From Favolaschia claudopus (taxonomy: Eukaryota; Basidiomycota; Agaricomycetes; Agaricales; Mycenaceae): a DNA stretch of 64,000 bases. How positions within the stretch are numbered: position 1 is the stretch's first letter; every line of letters starts with the position of its first letter. The notes below the pieces were generated by a model. The model ran no database searches. It was not told the origin of the DNA and saw only the letters and a program-made list of their open reading frames with translations. Position numbers and translations under genes: made by a program. The stretch spans positions 62,001 through 126,000 of the forward strand of contig JAWWNJ010000030.1 of assembly GCA_037176885.1 (NCBI GenBank), read 5' to 3'. Shown here piece by piece: positions 11,579-22,660 of the stretch.

Positions 11579-13018
11579 CTAGGTGCGTGCGGCGTCCTCA
11601 GAATCACCATATAGAATTACCTTACCTAAATTGGGAGTCGACTCAACTAGCCACCTAGTATGACCTACGACACTCCCGGGTAATGCTGCAGCCGACGTGC
11701 CGATTCAGAGGATTGCAACATCCCCGAGTTTCCTGAAGATCAACATCGTTCGGGTAGGTGCGTGCGGCCGCCGGCGTCCTCAGAATCACCATATCGAATT
11801 ACCTTACCTAGAATTGGGAGTCGAGTCAACATGTAGCAGTTACAATAGGTTAAAAATCATTAGAGCTTATTAGCAACTGGTGAAAAAATCTGCACCGATG
11901 ATTTTCAAGTTCAGAAGGAAATTCAAATTGGCTGATCTGGATTTATATTCAAACAGCCGCAAGGGCGGGATTACCTTGCTGAGTGTTCCAGACCACCAAC
12001 TGCGGATAAGGGAGGTGAGGACAACAACCAACAGATACACTGTCGCTTTTTCCGTCCTTTTTATGCGTCCGTTGGGCCAGGGCGAGCCTGATCCCACGAG
12101 CGACAGGGAGAAGGTACAAAATTCGGAGCAGCTCCACACCCGCACAACAATATAAACCAAGTTCGAAAAAAACAGTTTTTCATCACTTGCTAATAAGCTC
12201 TATTCAAGGAAAATTTTAGTAAATTTTCGCTACTGACTATGTGCAAGCGAGGCTTTCGCTCCGGATATAACTTTGAAGCAGATTTCTGGTGATAGAAAGA
12301 ATGAGGAGACATCAGGGACCTACCCTGAGCTTTTGAACTTTTGATTTCACTCAGTAGTTATGGCTCCAGCCATCTGAATACAGTCTGCCAAGGCAAAGAC
12401 GGCGGAAGAATCCGCAATGAAATTTGTTCGAGCGATGTCAATATTTCTTGCCACACTATTGGAATAAATGTGCCCGGGAACTCTCTTACCCCTACTGCAT
12501 CAGCTGTCAAACAGGTCTGGCCCACGTTAAATGTGCCATACTGGAAAGCTCGCCGAAACCGCACGGAATCTTTGTTGGGTTTCCTCAGCTATGGCGCCGG
12601 CCGGCTGCAGCTGTGAAAAAGCGACAGTACTAGTGTATCTGTTGGTTGTTGTCCTCACCTCCCTTATCCGCAGTTGGTGGTCTGGAACACTCAGCAAGGT
12701 AATCCCGCCCTTGCGGCTGTTTGAATATAAACCCAGATCAGCCAATTTGAATTTCCTTCTGAACTTGAAAATCATCGGTGCGGATTTTTTCACCAGTTGC
12801 TAATAAGCTCTAATGATTTTTAACCTATTGTAACTGCTACATGTTGACTCGACTCCCAATTCTAGGTAAGGTAATTCTATATGGTGATTCTGAGGACGCC
12901 GCACGCACCTACCCGAACGATGTTGATCTTCAGGAAACTCGGGGATGTTGCAATCCTCTGAATCGGCACGTCGGCTGCAGCATTACCCGGGAGTGTCGTA
13001 GGTCATACTAGGTGGCTA
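11579..13018. repeat. Large inverted duplication (~405-bp arms) containing a TAGAGC-ended MITE
   Basis: The left arm 11648-12053 and right arm 12615-13018 are inverse copies with very few differences, including a GCCGCC insertion in the left arm and a 4-base TAGT insertion in the right. The segment from GGTGCGTGCGGC to GGGAGTCG also occurs directly repeated at about 11580 and 11757. Within the left arm a MITE runs from 11861 (TAGAGCTTATTAGCAACTGG) to 12202 (inverse end); the right arm holds only its first end. Identical predicted peptides on opposite strands here are by-products of the inversion, not genes. Confidence 0.85.
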
Positions 13019-13366
13019 ACTTGCGCCACACTGGGTTGACTGTGTCGCAGCTCGCGCGGGGCACCGCCACGAGTGTGAGTTCGACAGTGTCGCAAGTGGG
13101 GGATCCCTTACTTATCTCATGCGGCAGCGGAGGTATGGCAAGTCCGGGGTCGCCGCCCGTCTTCTCTCTCTAGCATATCACCTCTGTGGTCGTCGTCGTC
13201 GCAAGTGGGGGATCCCCAGCTGATGTAAGTGACAACTTTGGCCAATTTTGGGACAGTTGGCCGCAGAATGTGCCGAGATCAGATTTCCTTATCTCGCGTC
13301 TGATGCGGCAGCCGGAGACCGATACGGTGAGAAACACGTCAATTTCCCCTTGCATTCGATACGTGC
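13019..13366. other. GC-rich segment with short direct repeats
   Basis: GTCGCAAGTGGGGGATCCC occurs at about 13088 and again at 13198, and GATGCGGCAGCCGGAG echoes an earlier ATGCGGCAGCGGAGG, so this is a decayed tandem duplication. The 48 bp at about 13154-13201 (TCTCTCTAGCATATCACC in the middle) recur inverted at about 48604-48652. Confidence 0.5.
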
Positions 13367-13520
13367 AGCGAGCGGTAGTGCGGCGCCGAGGGCACGCAAT
13401 CCAGCAAAAAAAAAAAAAAAAAACACGCGGGGTTTGGGGCGGAGCCCCGACAAGCTGTGCACCAGCCGTAGGGAGGGACGCGAGGGCAGCGAGCCGGCCC
13501 TGCCGAAGGCGGGGTTATGG
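13367..13520 (+). repeat. GC-rich hairpin repeat with internal poly(A)
   Basis: The unit reads GCGAGCGGTAGTGCGGCGCC, then a run of 18 A, then GGGGTTTGGGGCGGAGCCCC followed by GACAAGCTGTGCACC and a second GC-rich stem ending in GCCGAAGGCGGGG. GGGGC...GCCCC and GCCGGCCC...are self-complementary. Related copies lie at 20614-20940 (both orientations) and 36205-36330. It has no ORF conserved between copies. It may be a short retroposon with an internal A-tract or a foldback repeat. Confidence 0.7.
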
Positions 13521-15348
13521 GGTTTTTATTAAATTTAATTTTAAATTAAAATTTTATGGGTTATGGCAGGTAAATATCACGTGATCTGGGCACTTTGACG
13601 CTGTAAACGAGATTTGGCCCCCCAAATTATGGGTTATCGGGTATGACAGGTATGGGTTATGACAGTGACGACTGTACCTCTCCTTCTCCTGCCCCCACTT
13701 CACTGTCGCATTCCTTCCAGCCACTTGCCGACGTCGTTTTGTTTCTGGCACCACACATTTTTCCCCATTACCGAAAAAGTTGAAAAAACCGGGAAAATAG
13801 GCTTTAAAATTCGATTTTTCGCCCACACACCTCGTTGAGCCCCCAAAACAAATATTTCTGGCGCTTTTCCCGAAGTTTCTTATGTTAGTGTGTCATCTTG
13901 GTCTCTGACTGGCTCAAACAACCGCGAATTCCAGCCATTTCAGTCTTTTTAGAGCAAAATCTTGCAAAATCAGCCGCATTCATCCGGGAGTTGCAATTCT
14001 GGGGTTGCAAATTGTTCAAATTTCTCTGAAAAGAGGTGAGCAAACCCGACCCAGTTTCGGCACCATTGACGAATATTTCGAGGTGTCACGCTCGATTCAG
14101 CCCAAAGACGAACTTTAAATTTCGTTTCGAGGTGTCACAGGTCACAGGCCGGGTGAATTGACCCTTCCTTGCCTCCCACTTAGGCCGCCTCGCAAGCTCG
14201 GCTTGCCTTAGCTCCCAGTGAGGAACTGGTGAAATTCCCATTTTTAAGTTCGTCTGTATTATAGAATAAGACCATTGAAATGAAAGGGAACCCTGTCCTT
14301 ATGGGTCACGAGACTACTCGTTGGGTTTGTGTTCAAGTGCACGCAGGAAGCGATAAGAAAGGCCGGCGGAGTTACAGCGTGGGAGCACTTTTCCCAGGAG
14401 CAGCCTACTTCCTACTCTGCCCTCATCCTACCATCGACCTTACACCTCCCTTGCTATGGCAACCCCCGCAGTTCCTCAGGACCTTTATTCCTACTACACT
14501 CTCCTTCGAAGCGAACTACAGCGCGTCCACGACCGTCTTGATCGTCTTGAGTTTGGGGACACTGCAGCCTCTACTCCGAGGGCATGCCTGGCGCTTCTCC
14601 GCAGGAGTTATCCGCATCGAGATAACGAGAGCGCGCTGGGTCTGCGGACACCTTGAGAGACCGCCAATGACGGATTAGAAAATTTGTAAGTAAATACCGA
14701 TAGGACAAATTGCAGTACATACCTGCTCATATGCAGATTCGGTAGCGACCTCCAAGCTCTATCGGTCCATCTCAGTGAGTCAGAATGAACACAAGATATT
14801 GAAACACACCTCCATATGTTCGCACAATAGACGAGAGTTCTGTACGGTCGCATGTAAGCAACAGTTGCGGGACAAGAAGAAGAAGTCGGCTCACCTGTGA
14901 AGCCGACAAGGCGCTGTGAACCATGTCACCGGATCTATCAGACGAGCTTCAACGATAGAGAGTACGGGGTGGGGGTGTAGAGGAGAGACTGCAACAGCAG
15001 TTAAAAGCAATTAAAGCAGCCCACGAATCAAAAAATCACGCACCGTCAAGATACAGCTCATGGGGGGTTCTCAGGTCGTAAAAAGTATCCTGCAAATAAT
15101 GTAGACTCATATCAGTTGAAAAGGTAAAGCACAGGCACCGCCAAACGCGCCTAGGTGACGGATAGGGCAGGATCGACATCCTGTATCGCGCACGCGAATT
15201 GACCGGCGAAAGTTGGTGCAAGTGGGCTTATGAGGTCGTGGGATGCATGTAGAGAGATTCTAGATACACAGCGTCGCGGTGGACGGCCAGGGCAGGAAGG
15301 GAAGAGCACATAGAGGGAGGATGGTGGTGGTAAAGGGCAAGGAGCGCG
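13521..15348. other. Unassigned; one candidate exon at 14456-14656
   Basis: Around 14280-14680 all three plus frames are open. The most protein-like is 14456-14656, starting MATPAVPQDLYSYYTLLRSE and followed by a heptad-like LQRVHDRLDRLEF, which could be the first exon of a small coiled-coil or gag-like protein. I found no continuing exon. Elsewhere the region is featureless. Confidence 0.3.
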
Positions 15349-18340
15349 ATGTGTGACGACGTGATTCAATGTGACATGTGTTACGTGCCGCTTTGTGTCT
15401 CTCCCGACAACTTCGAGTACTTACTCGATGACATACTTCAAGTTGAGTGCTGCCCCAAGCTTCAAATTTTCAAGAGAGTGAATCATAGAAAACACAGCGT
15501 CGTTTTGAGGAAAAGGAGAGCTATATTTAGCGATCCAAACAAGACCAAAACAAAAATAAGTACCCGTTCAGAACCCTTTGAGCAGATCACAGCAGAACGA
15601 GCAGAAGCAAGGCAGATTGGAGAGGATTAGAGCAGATTGAAGCATACGGGCTTTTCACTGGGAATGAAGCCTGAGGGTTCATTTACAGCGTGTTTGCTAC
15701 AACTTTTATGATATAAAATCGGAGTAAGCTATCACACAGTGGGTACCATGATTTCAGGTGGGTGAGTACCTCAAAAAATATGATGTATGTGGACAATGGT
15801 CCACATAGGAGGGGAAGCTTGCTTCAGTCCGTACTTGGAATTTACTGAATTACATACTTAATACATAGTACAGACTCCAAGTACACTCGCCGGTCTATTC
15901 TAAGTACTCGTGCAACTGTTGCAAAGGCTCAAGAATTGAAATTCATTAAGAATGTCCTGTATATTGAATCCATCATGATCAGGAAAAACTCTGTGGGCCG
16001 TAGATCGCCGGCTGATTAGATAGCCGGAGTAGTGCTTGATAGCCGGCATATCTTGGCTCGGAGATTTATAGCCCTCATAGTCGACATAGCTCTCCCTTGA
16101 AGCTTTGTAGAATTGCATAGTTACCACTCAAGGATCTGTATCCCTCTATTTTTCTGACCTGCTACTACCTCAACTTGAATGAACAACTGTTACCAGTCCC
16201 CTTCAGACAAAGTCGTCGAAAACACGTCAATCAAGTAAGCCGGAGGCTATGGTGAATGGAAGCTAGCATATAGCAATGTGTTGCGTTGAAAATGTTTGCG
16301 CGGATGGGACACTGGGACAGCAGAATGAGCGGGAGAATGACTGACAAGGGCAGCCGCTGGCAGCGGCAAACAGTGAAAGTGGACGAAAAATCGACAAGTC
16401 CGAGGGCACGTGTCCGATGGCGTGCTTTGTTGATGATGTTCCATCATGTTCTTCCGCAGTCGTCACGCTGTCACTCGAACTTCTTTGCTTCCTCCGCTCC
16501 CTCCCCCCTTCTCTTCGCCCAGAGCGCTCTCCATTCTAGCAACGCTTGACACCCAGTACTCTACCACCACACTGCTAGATGTTTCTTGCCTCAATCATGC
16601 CATCCCCTCAAAACTCAAGCTCTCCTCTTGTCCAAACGTCAAGTTCTTGTGTTGCTTTGTCAAGTCCGTGTCAAGACAGACACAAGATGTGGCGCCGTCT
16701 CAAGTCTCTCATGTTTCTCTGTACCTCAAGTGACCCAAGATATGCAAGCTCTGGCGCCGTACTTGCAAAACTTCTGTCGCAAGATTGGAACTCAACCGAA
16801 GTCCTCCAAACCCAGAATATCTATGTGTCCTCAACACCCCTGCCTTGTCAAGACATCCGGAGCGCGTCAAGCTTTCAGGAGGTTGCGGTTTCATGGGTGT
16901 CATTCTTTTGTCGGGGTATGTGGTTTCATCTTCATGCTTTGTCCACTCACTCATGTCTCTTCCCCCGGCGTGATCGCCCACACCCTTCTCTCTTGTATCG
17001 TCAACCCTCCTTCCACTATCCCTTTCTCACCGTGGGTTCAGCCCGAGACGCAAATATGTCGCGTCTTTGATTTCGTCGGCTCTTGATGTTGTCCTCCTTT
17101 TCATGTACCTTATATACTATTCAATAATATTTATGTGCTATCTATTCCTTGGTCCGAACTAGAAATACCTAGAGCTATGTTGAACTACATATGCTACAGA
17201 ACTATGCTGCTACGGCATGCTACAGCGAGCTATATAATCTAAGTGATAGCTATATTTCGGGGGTCAAGCTACGGGACTATGACAGCTATCAGATCTACAT
17301 ACGGCTTTGTAGTCTCCGGTTTTTTTCCTGATTATGATAAGTAATGCCATAAGTATTGAGTTCGAAACCCAAAGCCTCTCTCCGCTCGAAATCAACTCTG
17401 GCGCACTGTGGTTTTGGCATTTGGTTTCTGCAATCTTTGCAACAGGAAAGGTGAACGAAATGCTATTCCGTTCAATGTTTTCACTCTTGAAATTGCAACA
17501 AATGACAACCCAGGAGCAAAATCTTGTTTGCCAAGATCAATCACTGCTTTGGTGATGTTAGGGGAAATTGCATTTTGATTATTCCGTCTGGCACGGCAGT
17601 GTTTACAGGTTCGATGGTCTCCAAAGTCAGCTGCAGGTTTATAGTGGCTGCCAGTTGTACAGTACAGTTCGCTAGGAGCATCTGGACGTGGTTCTCTTGC
17701 AACCGGTCTGCGAGGTTGAGCTGGTTGATGGCTGTACTACAGGTTGCTGAGCAGGTAAACGATTACGCTGAAGTGTTGGTGAGGGAGGTGGAGTCTGGAC
17801 TTCGCATCTCAGAATCTTCGTCACGTTGAGCACCAGCATTCTGCATATCTGTAATTCTACCAGCCATTCCCAGAGTAAGCTGAAGTTGCCGGTCATTCCA
17901 GCTAACCTGAACTAGATTTTGTTGTAGAGGCACTTGTCGATGCTCAGGGCTATACAAGATGTGATTAATACGCTCTTTGTGTTGTGCCGCATTTCGCTGA
18001 CGTTGAGGAGTATTTGGAGGGGTGGTGCCTATTTTCAAGAACAGGAAGGCTTGACTAATTAAACAAAACTTACATGAGATAAATGAGGACAATATTGAGG
18101 AGTAAGTATATATTGGGTGCTAAGTTGAGTCAGGACAACAACTCATGGCTGAAAAGTGTGTTAAATATACATCTCAGAGTTGTCTCAAAGCATAGGCAAA
18201 GGGGGAAGAGAGGAGCAAGCATTCATTGAGCAACACAAAGTATATAGGTAGGCAGTAATCCATCCATCGGGCATGAGGTTGAAGTTTCAGCGTGGAACTG
18301 AAAGCATTTTTACCCGGAGCGCAGTCTGAGGTCACATGAC
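15349..18340. other. Unassigned repeat debris and low-complexity DNA
   Basis: A 93-codon plus ORF at 15349-15630 begins with a Cys-containing stretch (MCDDVIQCDMCYVPLC) but has no known motif. At 16540-16880 the words TCAAG/CTCAAG recur many times, as they do at 45420-45780. Two frames stay open across 16579-17086 because of this composition. A minus ORF at 17763-18092 is not recognised. No confident gene is present. Confidence 0.35.
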
Positions 18341-18349
18341 ACTAACTTT

Positions 18350-18600
18350 TTTTACTTTTTTTTGTTTCTGCATTTCTATACCGCAACAAGATCGTGTACT
18401 TGTTACAAGTACACGATCTACTAAGACGCGGTGCCCGGAGGCGATAAATAAAGGTGATGTTGGTGCGATGGAAGTGTCCGATGGCTGTGTAGTATAGTTG
18501 TGTGAGGGTGGGAGTTAAGTTTGGGGTTTCGGGGGAATTAGCGGAAACATAAACCATAAGACCATAGCGCATGCTTGAAAGGAAATGTACATGAAAAGGA
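18350..18600. repeat. Dispersed repeat, copy 1
   Basis: The string TCTGCATTTCTATACCGCAA, then AAGACGCGGTGCCCGGAGGC, then AAACATAAACCATAAGACCA and ATGTACATGAAAAGGA follow the same order as at 38800-39050. A short hairpin, GATCGTGTACTTG...CAAGTACACGATC, is present here and not in the other copy. The function is unknown. Confidence 0.6.
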
Positions 18601-18890
18601 AGGGTATAGGGTGGGACGGGTGTGCCAAAATGGTGTCGGGAGGGTGTTTCGATGCCGCTGTCGGACAGGGACATGACACTGACAGCTGGATAGCACAGTG
18701 CTTACAGCTGTGCTTACAAAGCACCCAGTCATTCTGTAAGCATCTGCATTTTGGAGCCCTATACCGATGAATGGGGAAGCAAGCTTCCCCATCAGAGTTT
18801 GCTGGGCTATCCTCATCCTTCAGTGAGGGTACTAAAACAGAGCAAGAAATTGTTGTATGTGGACTTTACCTCCTCTCATTCTGCTTGCTT

Positions 18891-20416
18891 CTACAGCGGA
18901 ACTTGACAACATTTGGGCAGAACACCGCGGTACGACTCGATGAAATCATCGTAGATGTCACGCAGCCATTGGCCACTTGGCGTGAAACCATGAAACCCAG
19001 ATGCAGAGCGATCCTCAAATGGTAAAAAAGGTTCGTACGTAGCTCCCGGAATTTTCATCTGCATCTGATGAACCTTCGCGCGCAGATACTGGAGTCTGAT
19101 CTCGTCATAGCGGCGAAGGTGTTGCATCCAAAATACTCCGCCACTTCCTCCGCTCCCATTCCATGCTGAAAACATGAACGGAGGACTCCAAATGCTCCAG
19201 GCCGCTGCGTCATGTGAGATGCGCAGGAAATTCTGCTACAAGTTCGAGGGGTAGCTTCTCCATCACTCTCTGATCCCAAGAGCGGAAACGAGCACCACAT
19301 CCTCCGGACTTCTTTGTGCAACCGTATATCCAGCCGATGATCCAAAAACAAGCATCAAGGTCGACGACACGACGAGGCCGTTTCAAGACACCATTGCGCG
19401 TGAGATGATGTTTGTTGTTACAAGCGGGACACCCAACCCTGAAGCTACTACCCACAAGCTCGAGGGGATCCCACAGAAATAGATCCGGAAGAAAGAGGTC
19501 GGTAGGTTTAACATTTACTCCACAGAGCTTGAACCAAGGTGAACTTCGAGTGAGCCAAAACGTCCCAGCAAGATAATGTCGAGATTTCTTCTTTAGGTGG
19601 TTCAAGTCGTAGGTGAGCTCATCGAGCGCTCGCGTGAGATGTCGCCTGAACCAATCCGGAAATGGCTTCCGCTTGTGAGGTGATTGAAGCTCAGCCTCGT
19701 CTTCCTTCCCAAGTTCACCGTTGTCAGCATCCTCTTCCTCGCCAATACCCTCGCCGCAAAACGCCTGCGAGCCGGCCGTATCGTCAACGTCCGAGATAAA
19801 ATCAATCGGATTGGGGTTCTCGGACACAGGGAGTGAGGTTGAGAAGGTTATATTTGATGTAGGTTGTGCATTCGCGCGGGAAACTACGTCGCGGGAAGCT
19901 TTGGAATTTGAGACGAGGTGGGATGTTGGTGTAGGGTCTTTGGGTTGAGTGGAGGGATGAGAGGTCTCATTAGATGTGGGAGGTAGATACAACGAGGCAG
20001 TAGATAAGTTTGTGCTCTCTGAAACAGCGCGAGACAGCCGAGATTGGCTTGCAGAGCCTCGAGCAAGCTGCAATAGATGTTAGCGGAAGGTAAGAAGATG
20101 TATAGATGAATTAACGCACCAGATTCGAAAGAGAATTCACTGAAATCCTTCCTTCCGCGGGCGTAGCAGCGGAAGGATCAGTTTCCGGCAAATTCGAGAT
20201 AGCATCAGCCTCCACGGCGCTCCCGGTACGTGCTTTCTTCTGCTTTGGCTGTTGAGAAGATTGACCAGAGGCTGGAATCGATTCTCCGGGCTGCGCAGCG
20301 TCCAAGTCGGGATCCTTGCGCTTGTTTTTCGAGCCCTTGGGGCGCCCGCGCCCGCGTTTCGTTCCAATCGCTGACGGCTCAGATGGCAGCGGACTCAGTC
20401 TCTTCGGGATGTTCAT
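18891..20416 (-). pseudogene. DUF6729-like protein with AT-hook, frameshifted
   Basis: Exon 1 (20416-20120) encodes MNIPKRLSPLP and an AT-hook (RGRGRPKGSKNKRK, residues ~22-35), predicting DNA binding. A 52-nt intron (20119-20068, GTGCGT...GCAG) keeps the frame into exon 2. The conserved block contains LFLWDPLELVGSSFRVGCPA, NGVLKRPRRVVDLDACFWII, a CPxC/C...GGC zinc-ribbon-like Cys set and RSWDQRVMEKLPLELVAEFP. I recognise this as the agaricomycete DUF6729 type from memory; its function is unknown and it often looks transposon-associated. At about 19210 the frame stops (EFPAHLT then TGA), and homology-like sequence resumes one frame over (DAAAWSIWSPP to 18891). The single frameshift suggests a pseudogene, unless an unseen short intron is used. 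Confidence 0.65.
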
Positions 20417-20613
20417 AATGATAGAAGATTGTTCCGGACATGTTAAACAGGCGGAAACGAGTGGGAATCGAAGGTATATTGTGCGAGAAAGAGTGGAGGA
20501 AGCCCAAGCTGACTTGGAACGGCTCCCGGGGGCAGTGTTGATCCAATCACTGATTTGCCATATAGGGAATATTCGCTATTACGACGCTATAGTCCCACAT
20601 CACCAGTATTCAG

Positions 20614-20940
20614 CCAGGAATCCAGCAGAAAAAATCCAGGCGGGGTTTGGGGCGGAGCCCCGACAAGCAGCCTAAGCACCCCGCCTTCGGCAGGGCCGGA
20701 TCGCTGCGCTCGCGAGCCTCGCGTCCCTACCTACGGCTGGTGCACAGCCTGTCGGGGCTCCGCCCCAAACCCCGCGTGTTTTTTTTTTTTTTCTTGCCGG
20801 ATTGCGTGCCCTCGGCGCCGCACTACCGCTCGCGGGGGGTACACAGCTTGTCGGGGCTCGGCCCCAAACCCCGCCTGGATTTTTTTTGCTGGATTCCTTG
20901 CCCGCGGCGTGCACTCGCCGGCGCGCGGCGCCGGGGACCG
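20614..20940. repeat. Cluster of GC-rich hairpin repeats, opposite orientations
   Basis: One partial unit reads forward (CAGGCGGGGTTTGGGGCGGA, 20638 on). It is followed by a reverse unit (TGTCGGGGCTCCGCCCCAAA, 20749 on, with a T-run, then CCTCGGCGCCGCACTACCGC) and another reverse unit at about 20850 (TTGTCGGGGCTCGGCCCCAA). It is the same family as 13367-13520. The inverted arrangement would fold strongly. Long ORFs here are composition artefacts. Confidence 0.75.
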
Positions 20941-22660
20941 CGTGTGAGTTTCAACATCTCGACAGCCGGTTGCAGGATGTCCAAAAGCTTTGCTACCTCG
21001 GTAATACGTGTTAATGTACTTGTATCTTAGTCTGAAAGCTTCACCCAATTGAAACGAGCCAAAATGAGGAGAATATATTGTGATTTTTCTGTATTTTCAA
21101 CTGTTAGCCTCAGTTTTCGGCGGAATTTAGCGCGACATCTCTGCCAAGTAACGTGTTCAAGCTCATGTATGTTTACATGAGTCGTTTGAACGCAGAGAAG
21201 GTGTCCCGGGTACATCTAGTGGAGAAACAGTGAAGAGAACCCGCCGATTTCCTTTTCGGGATGTTCAACTTGGCTTTGACGCGAGTTTACGCCAAATATG
21301 CAGTCTCTTTCAACATTCTGAGGATACAGACTCATCAATTGGGTCTAGTGGATTCTCCCCAAAGAGTGGTGAGAGCAGGGTGTGCCAGAATAAAGCACAT
21401 CGAATTTATTTTGCTGCGTAAGTGAATGTGGAGAGCGTAAGTAGCGTAAGTACTTACGCTGGGTAAATTTACGGTAAAGATCGTAAATTTTGTAAATCGG
21501 CCCTCGGCTAACGGTCTAGGGCTTTCCATACGCAGTATATGACGGTAATTCCATCACGCCGCTTAGCGTTGCGATCAAGATTTACTTTCTCAACTTACTG
21601 CGTCAGTCCGCGCGTTTGCCAGCGCTCAGACGCGTTTTGAGCGTGTCTTATAATAGTATGGACATAAAAGCATATTCTACGCTTTCAAAAACGCGTCTTA
21701 TTAACGTGTACGACACGCAAATCGGCCAACTTACATCATTCCATCAAAACAACACTGAAGAGCAATATGGGACTTGCGCGTGTGCAGACCCGTACCTACG
21801 CTCAGGATTAGGCTTAGTAGATGTATATGAGCATTCCAGCCTATCTTCTGAGTATGGGAGCCCGTTTTCGACCCCAAATAATTACTTTTTTGTGAAAACC
21901 TCGTGATTTGGAATGTGCTGCTTCCTCAGCTTCAGTAGGGATTTGAAGGAACGTTCCTGATGTCAATATTGCGTGATTTATGAATATAGAGTACATTTTG
22001 ACCCTATATACAGGAGTCCTAGCTCTTAAAGGGCATGCAGAAGTGACAAACAAGCCACTGATTCCAACTGAGTCCAATTTTCTATCTCAAGAGCCATCAA
22101 CTCAATAGAGAGTCGTTCCCCCCCAATACCTCTCTTAGTATGAGCTAAATGATGAGTTGTTGGGTCCAGAAATATAGCTGTATTGTTCCTTGAGCTCAGC
22201 AATGCACCCTGTATGTATATTGCCTTGTTTCTCACAAAAAAGGGCTTTAAAAACATTGTTTTCTTTCCAGCAGGTAACTATAGACTCAATGGCCTTGTCA
22301 ATCGAAATGGTCTTCCAATTAGAGCACCCAACATGCAGGAGCGCGCGAGGGTGCAGCTTGTTTCCTAAACAGGCAACAGATTGACAGCTGATGGGATTGT
22401 GATGCCGCCTCGGCGATTTACCGTGACGTGACATATTTACTGATCAAAACGTAAATATAAGCAGATAAAGAGACTTATCTGCCACCACAGCCACTGGCAG
22501 ATAACACCCAGCTGATCGGAACATCAACCCGTAGCGATGACCGAAGGCAGCCGAACAGACAGTGCACAGCATTGGTTCACGGCTCACCCAAATCCCACCA
22601 CAACGTAGGGCCACCTTTGCTGCGACGGAACCCTCCTTCTTTCAACGTTCAGGGCTTTTA
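20941..22660. other. Intergenic DNA upstream of the F-box gene
   Basis: No gene was recognised. GCGTC/GACGCG words cluster at 21600-21725, as in the subterminal repeats of the 25963-27139 element. A near-palindromic AGATAAAGAGACTTATCT at about 22465-22482, plus CAGATAAC, offers GATA-type sites 180 bp before the F-box start, but their use is speculative. Confidence 0.4.

Noticed and set aside
11880..12803. Identical ~90-aa ORFs on plus (11880-12155) and minus (12527-12793) strands
   Set aside because: Both come from the 405-bp inverted duplication. No codon bias, no domain, and the MITE end lies inside them.
16579..17086. Overlapping 163- and 166-codon plus ORFs
   Set aside because: Both frames are open because of CAAG/CTC-rich composition. 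There is no recognisable domain and no splice logic.
20555..21048. Long Arg/Pro/Ala-rich ORFs in several frames
   Set aside because: They arise from the GC-rich hairpin repeat cluster, which keeps many frames open.
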